NCBI RefSeq assembly: GCF_027923385.1
Contig: NZ_BSEC01000001.1
Span: 310,001-374,000, forward strand
DNA from: Methylocystis echinoides
GTDB taxonomy: Bacteria > Pseudomonadota > Alphaproteobacteria > Rhizobiales > Beijerinckiaceae
Reading direction: 5' to 3'
DNA length: 64,000 nucleotides
Each line of letters starts with the position of its first letter. Positions within the stretch are counted from its first letter, which is position 1. Made by a program: the position numbers and the translations under genes. Positions 8,993 through 18,734 of the stretch are shown in pieces. The notes beneath the pieces were generated by a model, which saw only the letters and a list, made by a program, of their open reading frames with translations, made no database searches and was not told the DNA's origin.

Positions 8993-10843
8993 ATGGCGAA
9001 TGATCGCGTTACGTCTGGAAATCGGGGCGCCGCGCTCCAGGGCTGGGAGAAGCTGCTGCCAGCCGTCGTCTTTTTTGCTTGCGGCGTCAGCGTTTGCGGC
9101 ATGCAGTTCGCAGCGCATGGCTTCGTGTCGACTTATGGGCTCATCGAAGCGGCCGCCTTTGCGGGCGCGGTGGTGGCGATCAATTTCTATGCGATAGACG
9201 CGGCCCGCGTGGCCGTGCTGCCCTCGCGCGAAGCCGAATTGCGGCTCGCCGTGCTGGCGCGCGCCGCCGGTCAGCTGCTCGCCGACTCCCAGGTGCAGAC
9301 AGGGCTCGAGACGAATATGAACGCCCTGCGCGCGCAGCTCGAGTCCTTCGGCCCGCCGCGGCGCGACGGCGACAAGCTGTATTACGGCGACCATCTGGTG
9401 AATGGCGACGACGCGATCGTCGACGAGGTCGCGCGCGCCCATGGCGGCGTCGCGAGCATTTTCCTCGGCGACGCGCGCATCGCCACCAATGAGACGACGC
9501 CCGACGGCGCGCGCGCGATCGGCGCCAGTTTCGAGGAATGTCCGGCGCGCGACACGCTGTTTGGCGACGGGCGCCTCTTCGTCGGCGAAATCAAAATCTT
9601 CAACAGGAATCATCTGACCATCTGCGAGCCGATCGTCGTCGGCGAGCAGGTCGTCGGCGCGCTGTTCGTCGGCGTCGAACGGGTCGACAAGGAACTGCTG
9701 CTGCGGGCGATCGCCTCCTATGAAGACAGGGCGGAGCGCATGCTGTCGTCCATCGAGTCGCTGCACAGCGCGCTCGCGGCGCGCGCCGAAGTCGAAGCGG
9801 CGGCGCTCGCGGACCGCTCGGCCTTCGCCGAAGCCGCGCGGCGCGCGGAAGCGGAGCGCACGCGCGTGGGCAGGGTCCAGTCGATGGCGATGGAGGTCCT
9901 CAGCCGCAGCCTGAAGCTCTTCGCGCAGGGCGATCTCACCGTGCGCCTCGGTCGCGATTTCCCGGCGGAATTTGGGCGGCTGCGCGACGATTTCAACGAA
10001 GCGGCGGAAAGGCTCATGGGCCTCGTGCGCAGCGTCGTGTCGAGCGCCGGCTCGATCCATGGCACGACCACCAATATTTCGAGCTCGGCCGACGAGCTTG
10101 CGCGCCGCACCGAGCAGCAGGCGGCCAATCTCGAGGAAACCGCGGCGGTGCTGAGTTCGCTCACCGAGTCGGTGAAGAAATCGGCCGAGGGATCGGAGCG
10201 CGCCGCCAAGATCGCCGAAGGCGCCGATCAGGAGGCCAAACAGGGCGGCGTCGTGGTCAGGCAGGCCGTCGAGGCGATGCAGATGATTTCGCAGTCGTCG
10301 CATCAGATCAGCCAGATCATCGGCGTCATCGACGAGATCGCCTTTCAGACAAATCTGCTCGCGCTCAACGCCGGCGTCGAGGCCGCGCGCGCCGGCGAAT
10401 CGGGCAGGGGCTTCGCCGTCGTCGCCGCCGAGGTGCGCGTGCTCGCGCAACGCTGCGCCGTCGCCGCGCGCGACATCAAGGGCCTCATCCAGAAGTCCAC
10501 GCAGCAGGTCGATTCCGGCGTGGAGATGGTCTCGAACACCGGCGACGCGCTCGATCGCATCATCACGCAGGCGTCCGAAATCCATCGTGTCGTCGTGGAC
10601 ATCAGCGAGACCGTCAACGAACAGGCCATCGGTCTGCAGGAGGTCAATGTGGCCATGGGGCAGATGGACACCATGACGCAGCAGAACGCGACCATGGTTG
10701 ATGAATCATCGACGGCGACGCGCTCCCTGTCGGCGGAGACCAAGAAACTCGCCGAACTCGTCGCGCAGTTCCGCACCGGGGACGAGCCGCAGCCGCGGCC
10801 CGGGAACGCGGACGCCGCACGGAGCGGGCGGCGCGTCGCGTGA
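8993..10843 (+). CDS. methyl-accepting chemotaxis protein with Cache-like sensor
   Basis: Chemoreceptor of 616 residues. Two hydrophobic segments lie close together at ~22-42 and ~50-68. Next comes a Cache-type single sensor domain (~85-230, ending CEPIVVGEQVVGALFVGVER), a long helix, a HAMP domain (~300-345, LKLFAQGDLTVRLGRDFPAEF), and the signalling hairpin with the tip EIAFQTNLLALNAGVEAAR. No membrane segment separates the Cache domain from HAMP. The sensor is therefore predicted to face the cytoplasm, unlike the usual TM-Cache-TM-HAMP arrangement. The next gene downstream is hupS, on the same strand but with its own promoter-like region. Ligand unknown. No methylation-system genes are nearby. 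Confidence 0.92.
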   Translation: MANDRVTSGNRGAALQGWEKLLPAVVFFACGVSVCGMQFAAHGFVSTYGLIEAAAFAGAVVAINFYAIDAARVAVLPSREAELRLAVLARAAGQLLADSQVQTGLETNMNALRAQLESFGPPRRDGDKLYYGDHLVNGDDAIVDEVARAHGGVASIFLGDARIATNETTPDGARAIGASFEECPARDTLFGDGRLFVGEIKIFNRNHLTICEPIVVGEQVVGALFVGVERVDKELLLRAIASYEDRAERMLSSIESLHSALAARAEVEAAALADRSAFAEAARRAEAERTRVGRVQSMAMEVLSRSLKLFAQGDLTVRLGRDFPAEFGRLRDDFNEAAERLMGLVRSVVSSAGSIHGTTTNISSSADELARRTEQQAANLEETAAVLSSLTESVKKSAEGSERAAKIAEGADQEAKQGGVVVRQAVEAMQMISQSSHQISQIIGVIDEIAFQTNLLALNAGVEAARAGESGRGFAVVAAEVRVLAQRCAVAARDIKGLIQKSTQQVDSGVEMVSNTGDALDRIITQASEIHRVVVDISETVNEQAIGLQEVNVAMGQMDTMTQQNATMVDESSTATRSLSAETKKLAELVAQFRTGDEPQPRPGNADAARSGRRVA

Positions 10844-10890
10844 GGCGGCGCCCCAGCGGCCCTCGAAACAGGCGTCAGGCTTGCGGAACC

Positions 10891-10944
10891 TATTGTCAAC
10901 AAAGTGAAATCCGTATTGTCAAGATTCAGCTTTGCACCTAGCCT
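10891..10944 (+). promoter_or_regulatory. hupS upstream direct repeats and possible promoter
   Basis: The 9-mer TATTGTCAA occurs twice (10891-10899 and 10914-10922), 23 bp apart, about two helical turns. The second copy contains TTGTCA, a one-mismatch -35, with TAGCCT 17 bp further as a weak -10. The first copy could then be an activator site. hupS starts at 10978 after GGGGAG. No sigma-54 -24/-12 element is evident. Confidence 0.35.
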
Positions 10945-10977
10945 GCGCGCTGGGCCGAACCGCTGTCGGGGAGATGC

Positions 10978-12054
10978 ATGGCTGCTATCGAATCGTTTTA
11001 CGACGTCATCCGCCGTCAGGGGATCACGCGGCGCAGCTTTACGAAATTCTGTTCGCTGACATCGGCGAGCCTCGGATTCGGGCCCGTCGCCGCGTCGCAG
11101 ATGGCGCAGGCGCTCGAAAGCAAGCCGCGCGTGCCGGTCATCTGGATGCATGGACTCGAATGCACCTGCTGTTCGGAGAGCTTCATCCGCTCGGCGCATC
11201 CGCTGGTGAAGGACGTTGTCCTTTCCATGATCTCGCTCGATTACGACGACACGATCATGGCCGCCGCCGGTCATCAGGCGGAGGCGATCCTCGAGGAGAC
11301 GCGGCGCCGGCACAAGGGCAAATACATCCTCGCCGTCGAAGGCAATCCTCCGCTCAACGAGGATGGCATGTTCTGCATCGACGGCGGAAAGCCCTTCATC
11401 GAGAAGCTGAAATACATGGCCGAGGACGCCATGGCGATCATCGCCTGGGGCGCCTGCGCCTCATGGGGCTGCGTGCAGGCGGCGGCGCCCAATCCGACTC
11501 AGGCGACGCCCATCGACAAGGTCATCACCGACAAGCCGATCATCAAGGTGCCGGGCTGTCCGCCCATCGCGGAAGTGATGACCGGCGTCGTCACTTTCAT
11601 CACCACTTTCGGCCGTCTGCCCGAACTCGACCGCCAGGGCCGGCCGAAAATGTTCTATTCGCAGCGCATCCACGACAAATGCTATCGGCGCCCGCATTTC
11701 GACGCCGGCCAGTTCGTCGAGGACTGGGACGACGAGGGCGCCCGCAAGGGCTATTGCCTCTACAAGCTCGGCTGCAAGGGCCCGACGACCTACAACGCCT
11801 GTTCCGCCGTGCGCTGGAACGGCGGCGTCTCCTTCCCCATCCAGTCCGGCCATGGCTGCATCGGCTGTTCGGAAGAGGGCTTCTGGGATCAGGGATCGTT
11901 CTACGAGCGACTGAACAAGGTGACCCTGTTCGAGGTGGAAAAGAACGCGGATGAAATCGGCTTCGGCGCCGCCTCCGTGATGGCGGGCGCGATTGGCCTG
12001 CACGCCGCCCTCACCGCCGTTCGCCGCGCCTCGAACCGGCCCGAGAACGCCTGA
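10978..12054 (+). CDS. hupS: uptake [NiFe] hydrogenase small subunit, O2-tolerant type
   Basis: Electron-transfer subunit of a membrane-bound H2-uptake hydrogenase. The 358-residue precursor has a Tat signal (ITRRSFTKF, residues 16-24) with cleavage near AQA45. The mature part carries the proximal cluster motif LECTCCSES. Cysteines at 62, 64, 65, 160, 165 and 194 correspond to mature positions 17, 19, 20, 115, 120 and 149. Those are the six positions that hold the [4Fe-3S] cluster in O2-tolerant group 1d enzymes such as Ralstonia HoxK. Medial and distal cluster ligands follow ([30 protein letters not shown]). A C-terminal hydrophobic helix ([20 protein letters not shown]) anchors it. First gene of hupSLC. 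Confidence 0.96.
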   Translation: MAAIESFYDVIRRQGITRRSFTKFCSLTSASLGFGPVAASQMAQALESKPRVPVIWMHGLECTCCSESFIRSAHPLVKDVVLSMISLDYDDTIMAAAGHQAEAILEETRRRHKGKYILAVEGNPPLNEDGMFCIDGGKPFIEKLKYMAEDAMAIIAWGACASWGCVQAAAPNPTQATPIDKVITDKPIIKVPGCPPIAEVMTGVVTFITTFGRLPELDRQGRPKMFYSQRIHDKCYRRPHFDAGQFVEDWDDEGARKGYCLYKLGCKGPTTYNACSAVRWNGGVSFPIQSGHGCIGCSEEGFWDQGSFYERLNKVTLFEVEKNADEIGFGAASVMAGAIGLHAALTAVRRASNRPENA

Positions 12055-12079
12055 TTTCCAACTCTTCACGGATGATCCC

Positions 12080-13870
12080 ATGACCACCCGCACGCCGAAT
12101 GGATTCGCCCTCGACAACAGCGGCAAGCGCGTCGTCGTCGATCCCGTCACCCGGATCGAAGGCCATTTGCGCGTCGAGGTGAATGTCGATTCAAGCAATG
12201 TCATTCGCAACGCCGTCTCGACCGGCACGATGTGGCGCGGCATCGAGACCATTCTGCGCGGTCGCGATCCGCGCGACGCCTGGGCCTTCACCGAACGCAT
12301 CTGCGGCGTCTGCACCGGCACGCATGCGCTTGCTTCCGTTCGCGCGGTCGAAGACGCGCTGGCGATCAAGATTCCCGAAAATGCGAATTCGATTCGCAAC
12401 ATCATGCAGCTCACATTGCTGGCGCATGATCACATCGTGCATTTTTATCATTTGCATGCGCTCGACTGGGTCGACGTCGTTTCGGCGCTCAAGGCCGATC
12501 CGAAGGAAACCTCGCTGCTCGCGCAATCGATCTCTCCCTGGCCGCTGTCGTCTCCGGGCTATTTCAAGGACATTCAGGCGCGGCTGACCAAATTCGTCGA
12601 CTCGGGCCAGCTCGGGCCGTTCAAGAACGGCTATTGGGGCAGCTCCGCCTACAAGCTTCCGCCCGAAGCCAATCTCATGGCGGTGACGCATTATCTGGAG
12701 GCGCTCGACTTCCAGAAGGAGATCGTGAAGATTCATACGATCTTCGGCGGCAAAAATCCGCATCCCAACTGGCTCGTCGGCGGCGTTCCCTGTCCGCTCA
12801 ATATCGACGGCGTCGGCGGCATCGGCGCCATCAACATCGAAAGCCTCAATTACGTCTCGACGATCATCGATCAGACCAATCAGTTCATTGAACAGGTCTA
12901 TCTGCCGGACGTGATGGCGATTGCGTCCTTCTACAAGGACTGGCTGCATGGCGGCGGTCTCGCCGGCAAGAGCATGATGAGCTATGGCGACGTGCCCGAG
13001 CGCGCCAATGATTTTTCGGAGAAGAGCCTCAATCTGCCGCGTGGCGCGATCATCAACGGCAATCTCTCCGAGGTGCACCCGATCGATCTGCGCAATTCCT
13101 CCGAGATACAGGAGTTCGTCACCCATTCCTGGTACGCCTATCCCGACGAGACACGCGGGCTGCATCCCTGGGACGGCGTCACCGAGCCGCATTTTGCGCT
13201 GGGCCCGAAAACGAAGGGCGTGAAGACCAATATCGAGTCGCTCGACGAGTCGGCGAAATATTCCTTCATCAAGGCGCCGCGCTGGAAGGGCCACGCCATG
13301 GAGGTCGGGCCGCTCGCGCGCTGGGCGATCGGCTATGCGCAGAACAAGCCGGAGTTCAAGGGGCCGATCGAAAAGACACTCAGGGACCTCGACCTGCCGC
13401 CGGAGGCGCTGTTCTCGACGTTGGGCCGCACGGCGGCCCGCGCGCTCGAAGCGCAATGGGCCGGTCAGCAGTTGCGGCGCTTCTACGACAAGCTCATCGC
13501 AACAATCAAAGCCGGCGATTCCTCGACCGCGAACACCGAAAAATGGAAGCCGGAGAGCTGGCCGAAGGACTGCAAGGGCGTCGGCTTTTCCGAGGCGCCG
13601 CGCGGCGCGCTTGGGCACTGGATCAAGATCAAGGATACGAGGATCGCCAATTATCAGTGCGTCGTGCCGACGACATGGAACGGCAGCCCGCGCGACCCGA
13701 AGGGCAATATCGGCGCGTTCGAAGCGGCGCTGCTCGGCACGCCCATGGTCGATGCGAGCCAGCCGCTGGAAATTCTTCGCACGCTGCATTCCTTCGATCC
13801 GTGCCTCGCCTGCTCGACCCATGTCATGAGCGAGGATGGTCAGGAGATGGCGTCCGTGAAGGTGCTGTGA
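12080..13870 (+). CDS. hupL: uptake [NiFe] hydrogenase large subunit
   Basis: Catalytic subunit that splits H2 at the Ni-Fe site in the periplasm, co-exported with the small subunit. The 596-residue chain has both metal motifs: [10 protein letters not shown] (Cys75, Cys78) and DPCLACSTH (Cys575, Cys578). The 15 residues after His581 ([15 protein letters not shown]) are the C-terminal extension that a HupD-type endopeptidase removes after nickel insertion. I chose the ATG at 12080 because it starts 25 bp after hupS and gives the usual start ahead of [19 protein letters not shown]. No hupD or hyp gene is in the window, so maturation factors must be elsewhere. Confidence 0.97.
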   Translation: MTTRTPNGFALDNSGKRVVVDPVTRIEGHLRVEVNVDSSNVIRNAVSTGTMWRGIETILRGRDPRDAWAFTERICGVCTGTHALASVRAVEDALAIKIPENANSIRNIMQLTLLAHDHIVHFYHLHALDWVDVVSALKADPKETSLLAQSISPWPLSSPGYFKDIQARLTKFVDSGQLGPFKNGYWGSSAYKLPPEANLMAVTHYLEALDFQKEIVKIHTIFGGKNPHPNWLVGGVPCPLNIDGVGGIGAINIESLNYVSTIIDQTNQFIEQVYLPDVMAIASFYKDWLHGGGLAGKSMMSYGDVPERANDFSEKSLNLPRGAIINGNLSEVHPIDLRNSSEIQEFVTHSWYAYPDETRGLHPWDGVTEPHFALGPKTKGVKTNIESLDESAKYSFIKAPRWKGHAMEVGPLARWAIGYAQNKPEFKGPIEKTLRDLDLPPEALFSTLGRTAARALEAQWAGQQLRRFYDKLIATIKAGDSSTANTEKWKPESWPKDCKGVGFSEAPRGALGHWIKIKDTRIANYQCVVPTTWNGSPRDPKGNIGAFEAALLGTPMVDASQPLEILRTLHSFDPCLACSTHVMSEDGQEMASVKVL

Positions 13871-13899
13871 CGCTCGACTGAAGATTTCGGAGACGCCCC

Positions 13900-14622
13900 A
13901 TGCAGGATTATGCTCCCCTCGTCGTATCCGCGGATACGACCGGCAAACGCGGCGTGCCGCGCACGACGGTCTATGTGTATGAAGCGCCGGTGCGCATGTG
14001 GCACTGGATCAACGCCGCCTGCATTGTCGTGCTTGTCGTGACCGGCTATCTCATCTGCTCGCCGCTGCCGACGACCAGCGGCGAGGCGGCGGACAGGTTT
14101 CTGACGGGCTATATCCGCTTCGCCCATTTCGCCGCGGGAGAGATCTTCGCGCTCGCTTTCGTGGCGCGGATGCTGTGGGCCTTCGTCGGCAATTACTATT
14201 CTCGCCAGCTCTTCTACATCCCCTTCTGGAAGCCGCGGTTCTGGTACGGGGTCGCCTATGAAACGGCCTGGTATCTCTTCCTCGTCAAAAAGCCGCTGAA
14301 ATATGTCGGCCATAACCCGCTGGCCAATGTCGCGATGGTTCTCATGTTCACCTGCGTCGCCATGTTCATGATCGCCAGCGGCGGCGCGCTTTATTCCGAG
14401 GCGAAAGGCATCGACTCCATACAGGCGACGCTGTTCGGCTGGATGTTCGACATCTTCCCCAACAGTCAGGAGATGCATGCGCTGCATCATGCGGGCATGT
14501 GGATTTTGATCCTCTTCATCATGTTCCACGTCTATGCCGCCATCCGGGAGGACATCGTTTCCCGCCAGACCATGATCTCCTCGATCACCACGGGTCATCG
14601 CTCCTTCCGCGACGACGATTAG
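13900..14622 (+). CDS. hupC: Ni/Fe-hydrogenase b-type cytochrome subunit
   Basis: Integral-membrane diheme cytochrome b that anchors HupSL and passes electrons from H2 to quinone. The 240-residue protein has about four membrane helices and histidines in the expected helices: RMWHWINAACIVVLVVTGYL, YIRFAHFAAGEIFALAFVARM, the LHHAGMWILILFIMFHVYAAIRED segment near the end. It starts 29 bp after hupL, third gene of the operon. The length and layout match the HupC/HyaC family. Confidence 0.95.
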   Translation: MQDYAPLVVSADTTGKRGVPRTTVYVYEAPVRMWHWINAACIVVLVVTGYLICSPLPTTSGEAADRFLTGYIRFAHFAAGEIFALAFVARMLWAFVGNYYSRQLFYIPFWKPRFWYGVAYETAWYLFLVKKPLKYVGHNPLANVAMVLMFTCVAMFMIASGGALYSEAKGIDSIQATLFGWMFDIFPNSQEMHALHHAGMWILILFIMFHVYAAIREDIVSRQTMISSITTGHRSFRDDD

Positions 14623-14694
14623 GCGGCCCGCCCGCCGGGATTGACAGGCCGCGCCGCCTCCGCCATCTGCGGGGTCGAAGGAGAGGCGCACCGG

Positions 14695-14886
14695 ATGGTT
14701 GAAAGTCCCTGCAACAAGATCTGCACGCTCAACGCCGCGCACATCTGCATCGGCTGTGGCCGCAGCCGCGCCGAAATCGGCGGCTGGTCACAAATGTCCG
14801 ACGGTGACAAAAAGCGCGTCGTCGCCAGGGCGAAGGAGCGACTCGCCGCCATGGGCGGCGCGCGGAAGGCGACGGAAAGCCGCTAG
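14695..14886 (+). CDS. DUF1289 small Cys-rich protein
   Basis: A 63-residue protein of the DUF1289 family: ESPCNKICTLN followed by ICIGCGRSRAEIGGW, giving a four-cysteine site for zinc or an Fe-S cluster. AAGGAG stands before the ATG. It lies 72 bp downstream of hupC on the same strand, though DUF1289 genes are widespread and not known to be part of hydrogenase operons. Function unknown. Its stop codon overlaps that of the convergent FmdB-type gene within CTAG. Confidence 0.8.
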   Translation: MVESPCNKICTLNAAHICIGCGRSRAEIGGWSQMSDGDKKRVVARAKERLAAMGGARKATESR

Positions 14887-15113
14887 AGCTTGCCGCGCTC
14901 GGCCTTGTTGAAATTGGAGAGATCGCCCTCGGCGGCGGCGCGCCGGCGCCAGGATTTCGCGATCGCCGGATATTTGATTTCCCGACAGATCCGCGAGACC
15001 TGCTGCGCGAGCTGCGCCGAGCCGCAGGCGGGGCATTGCGGCGTGTCGGAGGCGCGCACCAGAAGCTCGAACGCGGCCTCGCAATCCTGACAGGTATAGG
15101 CGTAAAGGGGCAT
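14883..15113 (-). CDS. FmdB-family zinc ribbon protein
   Basis: A 76-residue putative regulatory zinc-ribbon protein. The start MPLYAYTCQDCEAAFE and the second knuckle PQCPACGS are the family signature. A basic C-terminal tail follows (AKSWRRRAAAEGDLSNFNKAERGKL). The ATG at 15113 is chosen over a longer frame because the family begins MPLY. It is convergent with the DUF1289 gene, both stops falling in one CTAG. The molecular role of FmdB proteins is poorly known. Confidence 0.85.
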   Translation of the reverse strand: MPLYAYTCQDCEAAFELLVRASDTPQCPACGSAQLAQQVSRICREIKYPAIAKSWRRRAAAEGDLSNFNKAERGKL

Positions 15114-15293
15114 CTTGTCCTCGCGCGAAACGTCGACGCGTGGAGGAAGCAAGGAGCGTTCCGAAGGCTGTTTTCTTTTTGAATCAGTCAGTTCGCGAGG
15201 GCGCGGCGCTGTCGGGTTTCAGACAATGCACGACCCGCCCGTCCCTGGCCCGTCGCCTTTGGCTTCCCGCCGCGCCTGTCGGGCGGCGGCGGA

Positions 15294-15629
15294 CTACTTC
15301 TTCTTCAGGCTGAGGATATAGGAGGCGACCGAGTCGATCTCCTCAGGGGGGAGGATGAAGTTGGGCATGTTCTTGTGCGAGGAGCGCAGGAACACCTTCA
15401 GCGACAGTTCGGTGGTCGAGGGCATGTGCGCGACCAGCGCGAAAGAGGGCGCGTCGGCGTTGGGGCTCTTTGCATGCGGGTCGGCGCCGACGGCGTGGCA
15501 GGCGGCGCACTGCTCCTGCGCGAGACGCGCCCCGGCCGCCGGATCGGCGCCCTGCGCCAAGGTCGGCTGCGAGGCGGCGGCCATCGCGCCGCAGACAAAA
15601 ACCAACGTCGACAGAAGCGCCCGTCTCAT
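15294..15629 (-). CDS. class I c-type cytochrome, periplasmic
   Basis: A 111-residue mono-heme cytochrome c. After a signal peptide (MRRALLSTLVFVCGAMAAASQPTLA) comes AQEQCAACHAVG (CxxCH heme site). The distal methionine is probably in HKNMPNFILPPEEIDSVASYIL, the usual MP-x-F and C-terminal helix. The ATG at 15629 has GGAGAG seven bases upstream. It lies 15 bp downstream of fabI on the same strand. Its redox partner is not evident from context. Confidence 0.88.
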   Translation of the reverse strand: MRRALLSTLVFVCGAMAAASQPTLAQGADPAAGARLAQEQCAACHAVGADPHAKSPNADAPSFALVAHMPSTTELSLKVFLRSSHKNMPNFILPPEEIDSVASYILSLKKK

Positions 15630-15644
15630 GGAATTGCTCTCCAA

Positions 15645-16454
15645 TTATTCGGTCCCGTTCAAATCCTCCGGGCGCGGCTGCAACATGATGTTGTAGCCCG
15701 CGTCGACGACATGAATGTCGCCGGTGACGCCGCCCGAGAGCTCGGACAGGAAATAGAGCGCCGAGCCGCCGATTTCATCGAGCGTGATCATTCGCCGCAG
15801 CGGGCAGTGCTGCTTCTGGAAGGCGCCCATGGCCCGCGCGCCGGTGATGCCCGCGCCCGCCATCGTGCGCACGGGACCCGGCGAGATGGCGTTGACGCGA
15901 ATGCCGCGCGCGCCGTAATCGGCGGCGAGATAGCGCACGGAGGAATCGAGCGCGGCCTTGGCGACGCCCATCACGTTGTAATTGGGCATGACATGGGTGC
16001 CGCCGCCGAAGCTCACGGTCACCATCGATCCGCCGTTCTTCATCATCGCGGCGGCGCGCTTGGCGGCCTCGGTGAAGGAGAAGCAGGAAATCACCATGGT
16101 GCGGATGAAATTGTCGCGCGAGGTGTCGGCGTAGAGGCCCTTCAATTCGCTCTTGTCCGAATAGGCGAGCGAATGCACGAGGAAGTCCAGTTCGCCCCAC
16201 TCCTCCTGGAGGCGCGCAAACACCGCGTCGACGGTCGACAGATCCTCGACGTCGCAGGGCAGCACGAGATTGGAGCCCATCTCCTCGGCGAGCGGCTTCA
16301 CGCGCTTGCCGAGCGCCTCCCCCTGATAGGTGAAGGCGAGCGAAGCGCCGTGGCTCGCGAGCACGCGGGCAATGCCATAGGCAATGGAGTGGTCATTGGC
16401 GACGCCCATCACGAGCCCGCGCTTCCCCTGCATCAAACCAGTCGCAACCGTCAT
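15645..16454 (-). CDS. fabI: enoyl-[acyl-carrier-protein] reductase (NADH)
   Basis: Catalyses the last reduction in each round of type II fatty acid elongation, in the cytosol. The 269-residue SDR-type enzyme starts MTVATGLMQGKRGLVMGVANDHSIAYGIA (nucleotide-binding start with the FabI-specific insertion). It has HSLAYSDKSELKG, and the catalytic Tyr/Lys region lies in PNYNVMGVAKAALDSSVRYLA. ISPGPVRTMAGAGI and the helix after it match the FabI substrate loop. It follows fabB and fabA on the same strand. Confidence 0.95.
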   Translation of the reverse strand: MTVATGLMQGKRGLVMGVANDHSIAYGIARVLASHGASLAFTYQGEALGKRVKPLAEEMGSNLVLPCDVEDLSTVDAVFARLQEEWGELDFLVHSLAYSDKSELKGLYADTSRDNFIRTMVISCFSFTEAAKRAAAMMKNGGSMVTVSFGGGTHVMPNYNVMGVAKAALDSSVRYLAADYGARGIRVNAISPGPVRTMAGAGITGARAMGAFQKQHCPLRRMITLDEIGGSALYFLSELSGGVTGDIHVVDAGYNIMLQPRPEDLNGTE

Positions 16455-16565
16455 TTCAACTTTCTCTGTCGAAGGCGGGTTCGTCTGCGCCACTCCGTCG
16501 AGAAAGGCCCAGCCCCATAATCTTTGTCGAAGCGCGGCGCCGTCGCGGACGCCGCGCAAATGTCT

Positions 16566-17789
16566 TTAAGCGTCCGGATGTTTGAAGATCAGCGTCGCAT
16601 TGGTGCCGCCGAAGCCGAAGGAATTCGACAGCACCGCGCCGAGTTTCACATTGTCGCGACGCGCGCGCATGATCGGCATGTCGGCGAAATCGGGATCGAG
16701 TTCTTCAATATTGGCGCTTTCGCAGATGAAGCCGTTCTGCATCATCAGCAGCGAATAGATCGCCTCCTGCACGCCGGTCGCGCCGAGCGAATGGCCGGTG
16801 AGCGACTTGGTCGCGGCGATCGGCGGGCATTTGTCGCCGGAGCCGAACACCTCGCGCAGCGCCTCGATCTCCTTGGCGTCGCCGACCGGCGTCGCCGTGG
16901 CGTGCGGGTTGATGTAGTCGATCGGGCATTTCACCGTGGCGAGCGCCTGCTTCATGCAGCGCACCGCGCCTTCGCCCGAGGGCGCCACCATGTCATAGCC
17001 GTCGGAGGTCGCGCCATAGCCGGCGACTTCGGCGTAGATCTTCGCGCCGCGCGCTTTCGCGTGCTCATATTCTTCCAGCACCAGCACGCCCGCGCCGCCG
17101 GCGATGACGAAGCCGTCGCGGTTCTTGTCATAGGCGCGCGAGGCCGTGGCCGGGCGGTCGTTATAGGCCGAGGACATGGCGCCCATGGCGTCGAAGAGGA
17201 CGGAGAGCTCCCACTCCAGCTCCTCGCAGCCGCCGGCGAAGATCATGTCCTGCTTGCCATACTGAATCATTTCATAGGCGTTGCCGATGCAATGGTTCGA
17301 GGTCGCGCAGGCCGAGGAGATCGAATAGTTCACGCCCTTGATCTTGAACCAGACGGCGAGCGTCGCCGAGGCGGTCGAGGACATGCATTTCGGCACGGCG
17401 AAGGGACCGACGCGCTTGGGGCCCTTGGTGCGGGTGGTGTCGGCGGACTCGACGATGGTCCTGGTCGAGGGGCCGCCCGAGCCCATGATGATGCCGGTGC
17501 GCTCGTTGGAGACTTCAGCTTCCGTGAGGCCGGCGTCGCGGATCGCCTGATCCATGGCGACATGGTTCCAGGCCGTGCCGGTCGCGTGGAAGCGCATGGC
17601 GCGGCGGTCGACCACGGTGGACGGATCGAGCGTCGGCATGCCGTGGACCTGCGAGCGGAAACCCAGCTCCGCATATTTCTCGGCGCGAACGATGCCCGGC
17701 TTCGCCTCGCGAAGAGAGGCCACGACTTCCTGCGTCGTATTGCCGATCGACGATACGATGCCCATGCCGGTGACGACGACCCGTCTCAT
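16566..17789 (-). CDS. fabB: beta-ketoacyl-[acyl-carrier-protein] synthase I
   Basis: Condensing enzyme for elongation, including the unsaturated branch opened by FabA. The 407-residue chain starts [23 protein letters not shown]. The active-site cysteine is in [13 protein letters not shown] and the two histidines in [11 protein letters not shown] and [11 protein letters not shown]. The [12 protein letters not shown] end is typical of FabB rather than FabF. The ATG at 17789 is used; the sequence before it is low-complexity and overlaps a palindromic repeat. It is linked with fabA upstream and fabI downstream, the usual alphaproteobacterial fab cluster. Confidence 0.96.
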   Translation of the reverse strand: MRRVVVTGMGIVSSIGNTTQEVVASLREAKPGIVRAEKYAELGFRSQVHGMPTLDPSTVVDRRAMRFHATGTAWNHVAMDQAIRDAGLTEAEVSNERTGIIMGSGGPSTRTIVESADTTRTKGPKRVGPFAVPKCMSSTASATLAVWFKIKGVNYSISSACATSNHCIGNAYEMIQYGKQDMIFAGGCEELEWELSVLFDAMGAMSSAYNDRPATASRAYDKNRDGFVIAGGAGVLVLEEYEHAKARGAKIYAEVAGYGATSDGYDMVAPSGEGAVRCMKQALATVKCPIDYINPHATATPVGDAKEIEALREVFGSGDKCPPIAATKSLTGHSLGATGVQEAIYSLLMMQNGFICESANIEELDPDFADMPIMRARRDNVKLGAVLSNSFGFGGTNATLIFKHPDA

Positions 17790-17809
17790 TTTTTCTCTCC
17801 CTTTTTCTT

Positions 17810-17925
17810 CTCCCTCTCTCCGTTCACGGGGAGAGGGCTGGGGTGAGGGGCGAGCGGGCGCGCGCTGTTGCGGCTGGCCTCTCACCCTCGCTTCGCTCGA
17901 CCTCTCCGCGCAGGCGGGGAGAGGG
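17810..17925. repeat. GC-rich palindromic intergenic repeat between fabB and fabA
   Basis: Two palindromic modules built from CCTCTC / GAGAGG arms: CCCTCTCTCCG..CGGGGAGAGGG with GGGGTGAGGGG at 17815-17850, and CCTCTCACCC..GGGGAGAGGG at 17878-17925. The same family occurs at 41376-41491, 43607-43722 and 45021-45111. It could be a REP/MITE-like element or affect mRNA stability between fabA and fabB. Confidence 0.65.
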
Positions 17926-17945
17926 TCATCCCCAGCGTCTTCAGA

Positions 17946-18467
17946 TCACTCAGCCGCCGCCGGCGCATTGGCGAGGCCGACCTTCAGGTCCTTCGCCTCA
18001 TAGATGCGCTCGCCGTCCGCGGCGACCCAGCCGTCGGCCAGGCCGAGCACGAGCTTGCCGGTGCGCACGCGCTTGAGATCAATCCCGTAAGTGACGAGCT
18101 TGGTGTGCGGGCGGACCTGACCGGAAAACTTCACCTCGCCGACGCCGAGCGCCATGCCGCGCCCCGGATTGCCGAGCCAGGCGAGATAGAACCCGACCAT
18201 CTGCCACAGGGCGTCGAGGCCGAGGCAGCCGGGCATCACCGGATTGCCCTTGAAGTGGCAATCGAAGAACCAGAGGCTCGGCTTGATGTCGAGTTCGGCG
18301 CGCATGTAGCCCTTGCCGTGCTCGCCGCCCTCCTCGAAAATCTCCGGGATGCGATCGAACATCAGCATCGGCGGCAGCGGCAGCTGCGCATTGCCCGGGC
18401 CGAACAGCTCCTCCCGCCCGCAGGCCAACAAATCCTCATAGCCGAATGACGAGCGCCGTTCGCTCAT
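17946..18467 (-). CDS. fabA: 3-hydroxydecanoyl-[acyl-carrier-protein] dehydratase/isomerase
   Basis: Dehydrates and isomerises the C10 intermediate, starting anaerobic-type unsaturated fatty acid synthesis. The 173-residue protein starts [23 protein letters not shown]. The catalytic His is in [25 protein letters not shown], with the Asp in the same block (GLDALW). GKVKFTGQV-like GEVKFSGQV is also present. It lies first in a fabA-fabB-fabI run and divergent from irr, 267 bp apart. Confidence 0.96.
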   Translation of the reverse strand: MSERRSSFGYEDLLACGREELFGPGNAQLPLPPMLMFDRIPEIFEEGGEHGKGYMRAELDIKPSLWFFDCHFKGNPVMPGCLGLDALWQMVGFYLAWLGNPGRGMALGVGEVKFSGQVRPHTKLVTYGIDLKRVRTGKLVLGLADGWVAADGERIYEAKDLKVGLANAPAAAE

Positions 18468-18734
18468 GGTCTCACCGCCTCCGCTGGAGCTTTCTAGAGC
18501 TCTCTCCAATCGATCACGCCGCGGCTTGCGCCGCCTGCGCGCCGCCCGCTTGTTTTCGGCGGCCTGCGCCCCAACTGGCCGCTGACCGCCCGATGCGGGC
18601 CTTTGTTCCGTAACATAGGAGGGGGCCCGCCGGAAGCGCCCGCGTCTCGCCCAGCGGCGGCGCGGGCGGAAACCGTCGCGGAAGTTGAGGTTTGCGCCGG
18701 TTTTTGGTATAGGTCAAAGAAATCCAAAGGTCTC

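Noticed and set aside
10844-10977. Sigma-54 promoter for hupS
   Set aside because: No GG/GC pair at -24/-12 spacing was found in the upstream region.
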